DNA from: CAZGYE01 sp964530165
Lineage (GTDB): Bacteria; Planctomycetota; Planctomycetia; Planctomycetales; Planctomycetaceae
Direction of reading: 5' to 3'
Assembly (NCBI GenBank): GCA_964530165.1
Contig: CAZGYE010000035.1
Span: forward strand, 1-27,220
Length of the DNA stretch: 27,220 bases
How positions within the stretch are numbered: the stretch's first letter is position 1; every line of letters begins with the position of its first letter. Below, piece after piece: positions 6,430 to 14,664 of this stretch. A program made the translations under genes and the position numbers. A model generated the notes under the pieces. It saw only the letters and a list, made by a program, of their open reading frames with translations, was not told where the DNA came from and made no database searches.

Positions 6430-7425
6430 GTGCGGATGCAAGTGGATGTTCACCAGGTCAAAGACAAAGTCGGCGAGAAGGCGGAGCTTGTTCATCGGTT
6501 AAACGGTGAGCTGAGCAAGGCTGTCGTGGGGCAGGAAGAGATGCTGTCCCGGCTGCTGATCGGCGTGTTGACGAACGGCCACATCCTGTTGGAGGGGGTG
6601 CCGGGATTGGCCAAAACGACAGCGGTCAATGCCCTGGCACAGGCGCTGACGACCAGCTTCCAGCGAATCCAATTCACGCCCGACCTGCTGCCCGCCGACT
6701 TGATCGGGACGATGATCTACGTTCCCGCCGACGGGTCGTTTCGGACTCGCAAAGGTCCGATCTTCGCGAATTTCGTACTGGCAGATGAGATCAACCGGGC
6801 CCCATCCAAAGTGCAGTCGGCCCTGCTGGAGGCGATGCAGGAGCACCAAGTGACCATCGGCGACGAAACCTATCCACTGGAAAGTCCGTTTCTGGTGATG
6901 GCCACGCAAAACCCGATCGAACAGGAAGGCACCTACCCTCTGCCGGAAGCCCAGGTCGATCGGTTCATGCTCAAGGTGAAGATCACTTACCCCAAGCCGG
7001 ACGAGGAGCGCAAAGTGCTCGACCTGGCGCTGGACGAGACATCGCGGCCGATTCAGGCAGTGCTCGGCCCGGAAGACATTTTCGCCATGCAGGACGTTGT
7101 CAAGCTGATCTACACCGACGACCAGTTAAAGAGCTACATCCTTTCGATCGTCCAGGCGACTCGCGACCCGGCCGCGTACAAGCTGGCCGACCTGGCGCCG
7201 CTCATTGACTTCGGCGCCTCGCCGCGGGCTTCGATCTACCTGGGAACGGGTGCCCGGGCCGTGGCGTTCTTGAACGGCCGCGGTTACGTCACACCGCAAG
7301 ACGTCAAGGACATCGCCTACGAGGTGCTGCGGCACCGCTTGATCCTCACCTACGAGGCTGAAGCAGAGCAGATGACCAGCGAAGACGTCATCAAGCAGAT
7401 TCTGGACACCGTGCCGGTTCCGTAA
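6430..7425 (+). CDS. moxR: MoxR-family AAA+ ATPase
   Basis: 331 aa cytoplasmic ATPase. Walker A is GVPGLAKT (56-63), Walker B VLADE (116-120) followed by INRAPSKVQSALLEAMQE, sensor 1 is Asn161 in ATQNPIEQEGTYPLPEAQ, and the arginine-finger region EAQVDRF lies at 173-179. The length is normal for the family. The start is GTG 6430 (GAGGAGG 6419-6425, 4-nt gap) or ATG 6436 (10-nt gap). MoxR proteins act as chaperone-like ATPases on VWA-domain partners, and this one opens a plus-strand run containing three VWA-type proteins, the classical MoxR-DUF58-Bat arrangement. A 35-nt perfect-looking hairpin separates it from the DUF58 gene. Confidence 0.95.
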   Translation: MRMQVDVHQVKDKVGEKAELVHRLNGELSKAVVGQEEMLSRLLIGVLTNGHILLEGVPGLAKTTAVNALAQALTTSFQRIQFTPDLLPADLIGTMIYVPADGSFRTRKGPIFANFVLADEINRAPSKVQSALLEAMQEHQVTIGDETYPLESPFLVMATQNPIEQEGTYPLPEAQVDRFMLKVKITYPKPDEERKVLDLALDETSRPIQAVLGPEDIFAMQDVVKLIYTDDQLKSYILSIVQATRDPAAYKLADLAPLIDFGASPRASIYLGTGARAVAFLNGRGYVTPQDVKDIAYEVLRHRLILTYEAEAEQMTSEDVIKQILDTVPVP

Positions 7426-7427
7426 CG

Positions 7428-7462
7428 CAAATCCCTGAGATTTTGGAAATCCCAGGGATTTG
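7428..7462. repeat. CCA-loop hairpin repeat, copy 1
   Basis: A 35-nt palindrome centred on 7445, in the 59-nt gap between moxR and the DUF58 gene. The stem has 16 pairs; the only non-Watson-Crick position is 7438/7452, which is A-C on the plus strand but a G-U wobble on the minus strand. The loop reads CCA on the minus strand. The core 33 nt (minus strand) are homologous to 22232-22264. There is no T-run, so it is not an ordinary terminator. Within the operon it could affect mRNA processing or stability. Confidence 0.85.
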
Positions 7463-7484
7463 ACCGTAACGATCATCAGAGGCC

Positions 7485-8372
7485 ATGGCAGAACAAAGCG
7501 TTGCCGACATCCTGAAAAAGGTTCAGCGGATTCAAATCGTAGCAAACCGCTCGGTGAACGATTTGCTCGCCGGGCAGTACAAGAGCGTGTTCCGCGGCCG
7601 GGGAATGGAATTCGACGAGGTCCGCGAATACCAGCCGGGTGACGACGTCCGCACGATCGACTGGAACGTCACGGCCCGGGCCGGAGCTCCGTTCATCAAG
7701 AGGTTCTCCGAAGAGCGGGAGTTGACGGTCCTGTTTTTGGTGGACATTTCGGCCTCGGGAGCATTCGGGTCGGGCGAGCAGTCGAAGCTGGAGCTGGTCG
7801 TGGAAATGGCGGCGTTGCTGATGGTCTCGGCCCTGAAGAACAACGACAAAGTGGGGCTGGTCACGTTCTGCGACGACGTGCTCGGTTTTTTTCCACCCCG
7901 CAAAGGCAAGTCAAACGTCCTGCGGTTGATCCGGGAACTGGTTGCCGCCGATCCGGTCGCGCGGGACACGAACCTCGACCGCGCTCTGGAGTTCCTCAAC
8001 CGCGTGCAGAAACGGCGGGCCGTGGTCTTTATGATCAGCGATTTCCTGGCCGACAGCGCCCAGCACGCACTATTGGTCTCCAACAAGCGTCACGACTTGA
8101 TCGCCGTTACCGTCACCGACCCTCGCGAACGGTCGCTGCCCGACGTGGGGTTCATCTCGCTGATGGACGCCGAGACCGGAGAGATCGTCGAGGTCGACAC
8201 GCATCATCCACGGGTCCGCGCCTTGTTCGAGACCCGTGCCTCCGGTCGGGACGCAACGCTTTCCGACGAGTTGAAAAGGGGGGGAGTGGACGAACTGGCC
8301 GTCAGCACCAGCGAACCGTACGCCACCAGTCTGCGCCGGTTCTTCAGAGCACGAGAGAAACGGTTTCGATAA
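7485..8372 (+). CDS. DUF58 protein (VWA-like)
   Basis: 295 aa, no signal peptide or membrane segment. The DUF58 signature lies at about 37-75: RGRGMEFDEVREYQPGD followed by DVRTIDWNVTARAG and then I-K-R-F-S-E-E-R-E-L. A MIDAS-type D-x-S-x-S motif follows at 87-91 (DISAS), then a VWA-like Rossmann fold with VVFMISDFL near 183-191. DUF58 proteins usually follow MoxR and are thought to be its partners; its lack of membrane segments is typical of the shorter group. The next gene's ATG comes 2 nt after the TAA stop, so the operon is tight. Confidence 0.92.
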   Translation: MAEQSVADILKKVQRIQIVANRSVNDLLAGQYKSVFRGRGMEFDEVREYQPGDDVRTIDWNVTARAGAPFIKRFSEERELTVLFLVDISASGAFGSGEQSKLELVVEMAALLMVSALKNNDKVGLVTFCDDVLGFFPPRKGKSNVLRLIRELVAADPVARDTNLDRALEFLNRVQKRRAVVFMISDFLADSAQHALLVSNKRHDLIAVTVTDPRERSLPDVGFISLMDAETGEIVEVDTHHPRVRALFETRASGRDATLSDELKRGGVDELAVSTSEPYATSLRRFFRAREKRFR

Positions 8373-8374
8373 TC

Positions 8375-9811
8375 ATGACACACGAAGAACAACCCTCGTT
8401 GAGTTTGGGCGAGCCGCCCAAGCGTCTGGCCAAAGGCCGTGGCGGGTTTCCGCGAGGCCTGCGCCTGGTGGTCTTTTTACAGGTGCTTCTTTGCATCGGC
8501 TTGACTGTTCTATTCTTCAAATCCGGTAACGGCGGGGCGGTGTCTTCCGGTGTGAACGCCTCGACCGCCGAGGAGTTGAGATCCGTGGCCATCGCTTTGG
8601 AGGACAGAAGCCTCGATGCGGAGGCGGCCCGGCAATGGGAGGCGTACCTTCAAACAAGCACCGGCCAGGAAGACGAGCAGCGGGCGCAAATTCTGTACCG
8701 GATCGGCAAGCTCTACATGCAAGCCGAGCGGTTCTCGGATGCGGCCGGCGCCTTCGTGCGGGCGGATCAAGCGGCCGAAAACGACGAGGACCTGGCCGCT
8801 AAAATCGGTCCCAACCTCGTTGAGTGCTTACGCCGCCTGGGACGTTACGGGGAAGTCGGCCGCGAATTGTCCCGGCGGGTGGAAGTCGGGGCGGATGAAA
8901 CCGGCAAAGGGAAAGTCCTGGCCACCTTTGCCGGGGAATCGCTGACCGACGCCGATCTGGACCGCATGATCGAACGCCGGGTCGACGAGATGCTGGCCGT
9001 CGGGGGGCCGGCCGCCGATCCGGCACAGAGAAACGCGCTGCTCAAACAGTTTTCGCAGCCCGCGATGCGGCAGCGGCTGTTGCAGGAGCTTCTGCAGACG
9101 GAACTGTTCAGCCGCCGCGCGCGGGAACTGGAATTGGACAAAAGCCACGAATTCCTACAAGCCCGCCGCTTCCTCGAAGAAAACCTGCTGGCCGGCCGGT
9201 TTCTCTCCAAGGAGCTGGAGAAGATTCAGCCCACGGACGTCGACGTGGAAGCGTACTACAAAGCGCATCAGAAACAGTATCAGGAGTCGGAATCGATGAC
9301 AGTCCAGACGATCGACCTGCAGGACAAGTCGGACGTCAAGGTGATGCTCGAAAAGATCAAGTCCTCCGAGGATTTCAAGAAGCTGGCCGCCGAGCAGCAG
9401 GGCGACGATGTCTCGAAGAAGGCGCCGGCCGCTCCGAAGCACGTGGTGCGCGGGCGGCCCGACCTCGTGTTGGGGAACGTCGACGAATTGTTCCAGCTCT
9501 CAAAGGGCCAGTGGACCAAACAGCCGCACGCCGGCAGCGACGGGCGGAAATTCCTGGTCCTGGTCGAAGACAAGACGCCGGCCCGAACGCCGCCCTTGTC
9601 GGAAATCCGCTTCCGCGTCGAGGCGGACTACCGTGCCCGCAAGCAGCAAGAGCTTTCTGAAAAACTCTTCCATGACTTGATGTCTCGGTATGACGTACGC
9701 ATCCATCTGATGGAAAAGCCCGCGGAAAAGTCGGGAGGCAAAGCGCCAGAAACAGAAAAACCGAAGCCGAAGGCAACCGCTCAGAAACCCAAACACGACA
9801 GGAAGCCATGA
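8375..9811 (+). CDS. membrane-anchored TPR / SurA-PpiC-like foldase
   Basis: 478 aa. A short cytoplasmic N-terminus is followed by one transmembrane segment (about 31-48, LVVFLQVLLCIGLTVLFF), so the rest is extracytoplasmic. Residues 60-175 look like TPR helices (YRIGKLYMQAERFSDAAGAF). From about 180 to 305 the pattern resembles the SurA/trigger-factor-like N domain (VLATFAGESLTDADLDRMI, then ELEKIQPTDVDVEAYYKAH). Residues 305-450 resemble a degraded parvulin domain (EDFKKLAAEQQGDDVSKK ... LFQLSKGQW ... GRKFLVLVED). The tail is rich in K, P and E. It probably acts as a periplasmic chaperone or foldase. Whether it has peptidyl-prolyl isomerase activity is doubtful, because I cannot find a clear parvulin catalytic set. 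Its place inside a Bat operon is unusual. Confidence 0.7.
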   Translation: MTHEEQPSLSLGEPPKRLAKGRGGFPRGLRLVVFLQVLLCIGLTVLFFKSGNGGAVSSGVNASTAEELRSVAIALEDRSLDAEAARQWEAYLQTSTGQEDEQRAQILYRIGKLYMQAERFSDAAGAFVRADQAAENDEDLAAKIGPNLVECLRRLGRYGEVGRELSRRVEVGADETGKGKVLATFAGESLTDADLDRMIERRVDEMLAVGGPAADPAQRNALLKQFSQPAMRQRLLQELLQTELFSRRARELELDKSHEFLQARRFLEENLLAGRFLSKELEKIQPTDVDVEAYYKAHQKQYQESESMTVQTIDLQDKSDVKVMLEKIKSSEDFKKLAAEQQGDDVSKKAPAAPKHVVRGRPDLVLGNVDELFQLSKGQWTKQPHAGSDGRKFLVLVEDKTPARTPPLSEIRFRVEADYRARKQQELSEKLFHDLMSRYDVRIHLMEKPAEKSGGKAPETEKPKPKATAQKPKHDRKP

Positions 9812-9821
9812 GGTCAGTCTC

Positions 9822-10841
9822 GTGACAACCTGCAAAGCCAATTGCACGACTGCAGCACTGGCAGCCCTTCTCTTTCTTCTGAGTGGCTGCAAAGGGGACG
9901 CCGGCGCGCCAGTCGGGGAGAAGCCGGACGCTTCGGAGGAGACGGTCGCCCGTTCCACCGTTGAGCGCGGGCCATTGCGGTTGACGGTCGAGATCGACCC
10001 AAAGTCGGCCCGGCTTTCGGACGAACCGGTGCTCACGCTCGTGCTGGACTACGAACAAGGCGTGACGGTCACGAAACCGCCGTTCGGCGAAGCACTGGGC
10101 GACTTTCTGATCCGCGACTTCCGCGAGCCGCTGCCCGAAACCAAAGGCGACCGCGAAATCGTGCGGCAAATCTACACGCTGGAACCGACCCGCGCCGGAC
10201 AGTTGACCGTCGCACCCATCAGCGTGACGTTTCGCGATACGCGCCCCGGCAAGGACGGCAAGCAGTATCGCGTCGAGTCGGAGAGCCTGACGATCGAGGT
10301 CAAGACGGTCCTCGGCGACGAGGCCCCCAGTTTGGCCGACCTGCGTCCGGCGGCCGGCCCCGTCGAGTTGCCCGAAACCGGCGGCCCGGCAACGTGGTGG
10401 ATTCCTTCCTTGCTGGTCCTCGTCGCCGCGGTTGTATTCACCCTGTGGCGGCGTTACCGGCGCAAAACGGCCGGCGCGCCAGAGCTTTCAGCCCACGAAC
10501 GGGCCTATCTGGAATTGGAGAAGCTGATTGAAGACGGCCTGGCGGAAAAGGACGTGAAACTGTTTTACGTCGAGTTGACGGGAATCGTCCGCCGCTTCAT
10601 CGAACGCACGACCGATGTCCGCGCGCCGGAGCAGACCACGGAGGAATTCTTGCGGGAAATCAGCGGCCAGCAGCTCTTCTCCGCCGACGAGAGCGCGCGG
10701 CTGACGGACTTTCTGGAGTCGGCCGATCTGGTCAAGTTCGCGGCCCATCGGCCCAATAAAGCCGACGTCGAAGAAAGTTTTCGCCGGGCCAAACTGTTCG
10801 TCGGCCTAGAGCGCGAGGCGGAAAAGGAGGTGGCCGCGTGA
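9822..10841 (+). CDS. BatD-like lipoprotein with membrane anchor
   Basis: 339 aa from GTG 9822. A lipoprotein signal peptide ends in the lipobox LLSGC (Cys23). Residues 45-165 are a beta-sandwich like the BatD N-terminal domains (LRLTVEIDPKSARLSDEPV; later TLEPTRAGQLTVAPISVTF). A transmembrane segment at about 188-205 (WWIPSLLVLVAAVVFTLW) is followed by a cytoplasmic domain (about 215-335) with VKLFYVELTGIVRRFIERT, the pattern of the DUF4381/BatD C-terminal domain. The lipobox next to an internal transmembrane segment means it would be anchored twice. Its TGA stop overlaps the GTG start of the next gene (GTGA, 10838-10841), so the two are translationally coupled. It is a likely partner of the following VWA protein. 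Confidence 0.75.
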   Translation: MTTCKANCTTAALAALLFLLSGCKGDAGAPVGEKPDASEETVARSTVERGPLRLTVEIDPKSARLSDEPVLTLVLDYEQGVTVTKPPFGEALGDFLIRDFREPLPETKGDREIVRQIYTLEPTRAGQLTVAPISVTFRDTRPGKDGKQYRVESESLTIEVKTVLGDEAPSLADLRPAAGPVELPETGGPATWWIPSLLVLVAAVVFTLWRRYRRKTAGAPELSAHERAYLELEKLIEDGLAEKDVKLFYVELTGIVRRFIERTTDVRAPEQTTEEFLREISGQQLFSADESARLTDFLESADLVKFAAHRPNKADVEESFRRAKLFVGLEREAEKEVAA

Positions 10842-11908
10842 CCGGCATTCGCCTGCAAGACCCGCTGTGGCTGTTGCTGCTCGTTCCACTCTTGGTGGTC
10901 GCCTTGGTGACAATCCGCCGGCAGGGTCGCGCGGCGGTCCTCTATTCGAACGTGGGGATCTTGAAGACGCTGCCGCGGACAGGGGCGTTGCGCGTCAAAC
11001 GGTTTCTGCCCTGGCTGAAAGTGCTGGGACTGGCCCTGGTCACCGTCGCGCTGGCCCGGCCCCAGCACGGGCGCGAGGAGTTCCGCGTCCGTACCGAAGG
11101 CATCGCCATCCAGATGTGCATCGATCGCTCCGGCTCGATGCTGGCGCAGGATTTTCCCGTCGAGGGAAAGCGGGTCAACCGGCTGGAGGCCGTCAAGAAA
11201 GTCTTTCGTGACTTCATTACCGGCGGCGGCGACTTCGAGGGACGGCCAGACGATTTGATCGGTTTGGTCGTCTTCGGCGGTTATGCCGACGCGAAGTGCC
11301 CGGAGACCCTCGATCACGGCGCCCTGTTGGAGGTGCTCAAGACTGTGAAGATCGCAGAGCCTGTCCGCGACCGCCAGGGGCGAATCATCAACGACGGCCT
11401 GTGGCAAGAGGAACGGGCCACGGCGATCGGTGATGCGGTCGCGCTGGCCGTCGACAGGCTCACAGATGTCAAGGCGAAGAGCAAGGTCATTATCCTGCTG
11501 TCCGACGGCGAGAGCAACGCCGGCGCCGTCCAGCCGGCGGAAGCCGCCGAGGCCGCCAAGAACTTCGGCGTGAAGGTCTACACGATCGGTGTCGGCACGA
11601 CCGGCATGGCTCCCTTTCCGACCGTCGACTTCTTTGGCCGGGAGCGACTGGAAGCGAGGCCCGTGCGACTCGACGAAGAGACCCTCAAAATGCTGGCCGA
11701 CCGGACCGGCGGCCGATATTTCAACGCGAAGGACACCGAGACTCTGGCCCAAGTTTACGCGGAGATCGACAAGCTGGAAAAAACCGAAACCGAGGGTCGT
11801 CTCTACACGGAATATCGTGAATTGTTTCAATACCTGATGCTGCCCGGTTTGGCCTGCATCGTTTTGGAGGTTGTGTTGGGAGCGACGCGGTTCCGCTCGC
11901 TGCCCTAG
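10838..11908 (+). CDS. batA: BatA-type VWA membrane protein
   Basis: 356 aa from GTG 10838 (GTGA overlap with the previous stop, AGGAGGTGG just upstream). Two N-terminal hydrophobic segments (9-26 and 57-73) frame a loop, followed by a VWA domain with MIDAS DRSGS (96-100) and later VIILLSDGESNAG. A C-terminal membrane segment (FQYLMLPGLACIVLEVVLG) closes the protein. This topology, with the VWA domain outside the membrane between N- and C-terminal helices, is that of BatA/BatB. The metal-binding motif is intact. Assigned BatA because it comes first of the two paralogues. Confidence 0.88.
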   Translation: MTGIRLQDPLWLLLLVPLLVVALVTIRRQGRAAVLYSNVGILKTLPRTGALRVKRFLPWLKVLGLALVTVALARPQHGREEFRVRTEGIAIQMCIDRSGSMLAQDFPVEGKRVNRLEAVKKVFRDFITGGGDFEGRPDDLIGLVVFGGYADAKCPETLDHGALLEVLKTVKIAEPVRDRQGRIINDGLWQEERATAIGDAVALAVDRLTDVKAKSKVIILLSDGESNAGAVQPAEAAEAAKNFGVKVYTIGVGTTGMAPFPTVDFFGRERLEARPVRLDEETLKMLADRTGGRYFNAKDTETLAQVYAEIDKLEKTETEGRLYTEYRELFQYLMLPGLACIVLEVVLGATRFRSLP

Positions 11909-11928
11909 TCATTGCATTCATCAACCAA

Positions 11929-12960
11929 ATGCGCTGGGAAACACCGAGCCTGTTGTTTGGATTGTGGATTGTCCCGCTCGTGGCTGTGGCGATCGTCTAC
12001 GCGCACCGCAAGCGTTTGGGGACGGCGGCACGGTTTCTCGATCCCGTTATGGTCGAGCGGCTGATGCCTTCGCTCCGCAGTGCCCGGCCCTGGATCAAAG
12101 GTGCAGCACTTCTGATGGGATTGTCGCTCTTGGTGGTGTCGGCGTCGCGGCCGCGGTTCGGCGTCTATTTCGAAGAGGTTTCTCAGCGAGGCGTCGACCT
12201 GTTCGTGCTACTGGACGTCTCCCGTTCCATGCTGGCGGAAGATGTCGCCCCGAACCGGCTCGGCCGGGCGAAGTCCGACATCCATGATCTGCTGAACAAG
12301 CTCACGGGTGACCGCGTGGGACTGATCGTCTTCGCCGGCTCGCCCGTCGTCAAAGTACCCCTGACCACCGACCACGGTTTCTTCCGTATGGTGCTCGATG
12401 ACGTCGATCCCGGCAGCGCACCCCGCGGCGGCAGCCTCATCGGAGACGCCATCCGCAAGGCGATGGAATCGATGGAGGACCGCCGCGAACGCGATCAGGT
12501 CCTCGTGTTGATCACCGACGGCGAAGACCACGATTCGTTTCCGCTGGAGGCAGCCAAACAGGCGGCCGAACGCGGAATCAAGATTTTCACTGTGGGGTTG
12601 GGCGACGCGGCCGAAGGGGCCCGAATTCCCGTTCGCGATGAATCGGGGCAATTGAAGTACGTCAAATACGACGGCCAGGAAGTCTGGTCGAAGATGGACG
12701 AGCGGACGCTCAAGGAGATCGCGCTGACCACCTCGGGCGCTTACATCCCAGCCAAGACGCAGGTTTACGACCTCGGCCGCATCTACGAAGATCATCTGGC
12801 CCACCTGACGCGCGGTGAAATCCGTTCCGAAAAACGGAAGCGTTACCGCGAGCGATTTCAGTTGTTCGCCTGCTTGGGACTGGCGTGTCTGCTGGCGGAA
12901 ATGCTGATCGCCGCGTATCGGCGGAAACCACCGACGACGACCACGGAGCCGCAGTCATGA
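11929..12960 (+). CDS. batB: BatB-type VWA membrane protein
   Basis: 343 aa from ATG 11929. It has the same layout as its upstream paralogue: membrane segments at 9-24 and 57-72, MIDAS DVSRS (96-100) in the phrase VLLDVSRSMLAEDVAPNRL, then VGLIVFAGSPVVKVPLTTD, VLITDGEDHDS and a C-terminal hydrophobic stretch (LFACLGLACLLAEMLIAAY). The phrase 'MLAEDV.PNRL' is very typical of BatB. The 20-nt gap to batA has no clear Shine-Dalgarno sequence. Its TGA overlaps the ATG of the TPR gene (ATGA, 12957-12960). Confidence 0.9.
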   Translation: MRWETPSLLFGLWIVPLVAVAIVYAHRKRLGTAARFLDPVMVERLMPSLRSARPWIKGAALLMGLSLLVVSASRPRFGVYFEEVSQRGVDLFVLLDVSRSMLAEDVAPNRLGRAKSDIHDLLNKLTGDRVGLIVFAGSPVVKVPLTTDHGFFRMVLDDVDPGSAPRGGSLIGDAIRKAMESMEDRRERDQVLVLITDGEDHDSFPLEAAKQAAERGIKIFTVGLGDAAEGARIPVRDESGQLKYVKYDGQEVWSKMDERTLKEIALTTSGAYIPAKTQVYDLGRIYEDHLAHLTRGEIRSEKRKRYRERFQLFACLGLACLLAEMLIAAYRRKPPTTTTEPQS

Positions 12961-14648
12961 CCGGACCGGCGCAAAGCCGCAAAACTAATCTCCGAAGAAG
13001 GCCGGTCGCACCGGCGCTCGCGCTGATCGTGCTGGTTGCTACCGCTGGGGCCGGATTTGGATCTGCGGGAAAGGCCGTGCAGAAGGTCGAGCAGGGAATC
13101 ACGCGGTTTCAGGCCGGCGAGTTCGAGGCTGCCGGGAAAGCGTTTGCCGAGGCGGACGTCGCCAAGCTGGAAGACCCACGAATCGCCTTCGACCGCGGCT
13201 GCGTCTGTGCGGCTCAAAACGATTCGAGCAGAGCGAAAGAGTTCTTTCAGCAAGCGGCGCTCTCGCGGGAGACCGATCTGTCGGTACGTGCCCATTACAA
13301 TCTCGGCTGTCTGGCCGCGGAGAACGCACGGGCGGTCTTCGGCAAAAAGCCGATCGACGCCACGGCCGAGCAGCGCCAAGACGGATTGGCCCTGTTGGCC
13401 GCGGCCGTCAGGCATTACCGCGATTGTCTGCGGCTCGACCCCGAGCACGGCGACGCCCGGCATAACCTGGAGACCATACGCCTGTGGATCAAGCAGATGC
13501 AGGCCTTGTGGGAAAAGAAGGACCGGCAGAAAGCTCGCACCCAGATGAACCTGCTCGAATTCCTGGCCATGCTCGAGGCACGACAAATGCAACTGCGGGC
13601 GGCGACAAAGTCTCTAGTCGCAGAGTCCGATTCGCCCAAGCGGCGCCAAACGCAGAAAGAGACCGAATCCGGGCAGCGAAAGTTGGCCGAGGAGATCAAT
13701 CCCCTCAAAGAGAAAATCGAGGCCCAGTTCAAGTCGCCGCCCACTCCCCAGGGCTCGACACCAGGGCCGCCGCCGGCAACAGGGACAAACGCTCAAACCG
13801 ATAAGATCCGCGACTTGTTGACGCGTTTGGCCGGGGAAGCCGGCCGGTCGATGCTTCGCGCCGCCGATCGCGTTGCCGGCGACGTGATCGACGAAGCCTT
13901 GGAGTCCCAGCGGGATGTCCTCGATCGCCTCAACGAGATTTGGATGGCGGTCGTTCCGTTCGCGAGCGTCGTTCAAAGGGCCGTGGCGGCACAACAGTCT
14001 CTCGTCGATCGATCGACGGCGTTGACCGAAAAGACCGGCGACGAGACGGAAGTCGATTCCGAAGACCTCGCATGGAATCAATCGCGCGTGGCCGGGTGGA
14101 GCAAATTGCTGCCGTTGAAGGCGAAAGCGGAGCTTCCGAACCTTCAGGCCCAGCAGTCCGCGTTATCCGCTGCGGCGTCTCAAGCCGCCGGCAAAAGCAA
14201 ACCGCAGCCTGACCCGGATGCGGCGAAGAAACAGATCGAAGGTCTTAAGGCGTCGATGAACAAGGCCATCAAGCTGGGCCCACAGGTTGAGAAACTTGCC
14301 GGGGATGCGGCTGCGAGGCTGCAGGACGAGAAGATCGCGGAGGCTCTTCCCAAGCAAGAACAGGCACTGAAGCTGTTGAAGGAGATCGCCGGTCCCCTGC
14401 CAAAACAGAAACAGTCTGGAAAGGGCGACGACAAGCAGAACCGGAACGGGCGGAAGAAGGACGAGCAACAACAGCTCTCAGAAGACGGTCAGCAGAAGAA
14501 GCAGAAACAGAGCTCGCAAGATCTCTCCCGGGAACAAGCACAATCGGTGCTGAGGAGGGCCCGCGAGCGGGAACACAAACACCGCGACATGCAGAATAAC
14601 ATGCAGCGGTTCCTTGCTCGTCCGATGAAAGTCGACAAGGATTGGTAA
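12957..14648 (+). CDS. batC: BatC-like TPR protein with coiled-coil tail
   Basis: 563 aa from ATG 12957 (ATGA overlap with batB); an in-frame ATG at 12885 lies inside batB and is unlikely. Residues 18-40 form a signal or anchor segment (VAPALALIVLVATAGAGFG). TPRs cover about 45-200 (AVQKVEQGITRFQAGEFEAAG, LSVRAHYNLGCLA, YRDCLRLDPEHGDARHNLE). The middle is long, helical and charged. The last 90 residues are dominated by K, Q, E and R (KQKQSGKGDDKQNRNGRKKD) and end in REQAQSVLRRARERE. This matches BatC proteins, in which a TPR domain precedes a charged tail, though it is longer than most. It probably acts as the extracytoplasmic scaffold for BatA/BatB. Confidence 0.8.
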   Translation: MTGPAQSRKTNLRRRPVAPALALIVLVATAGAGFGSAGKAVQKVEQGITRFQAGEFEAAGKAFAEADVAKLEDPRIAFDRGCVCAAQNDSSRAKEFFQQAALSRETDLSVRAHYNLGCLAAENARAVFGKKPIDATAEQRQDGLALLAAAVRHYRDCLRLDPEHGDARHNLETIRLWIKQMQALWEKKDRQKARTQMNLLEFLAMLEARQMQLRAATKSLVAESDSPKRRQTQKETESGQRKLAEEINPLKEKIEAQFKSPPTPQGSTPGPPPATGTNAQTDKIRDLLTRLAGEAGRSMLRAADRVAGDVIDEALESQRDVLDRLNEIWMAVVPFASVVQRAVAAQQSLVDRSTALTEKTGDETEVDSEDLAWNQSRVAGWSKLLPLKAKAELPNLQAQQSALSAAASQAAGKSKPQPDPDAAKKQIEGLKASMNKAIKLGPQVEKLAGDAAARLQDEKIAEALPKQEQALKLLKEIAGPLPKQKQSGKGDDKQNRNGRKKDEQQQLSEDGQQKKQKQSSQDLSREQAQSVLRRAREREHKHRDMQNNMQRFLARPMKVDKDW

Positions 14649-14664
14649 CAATGGTGATAACGTC

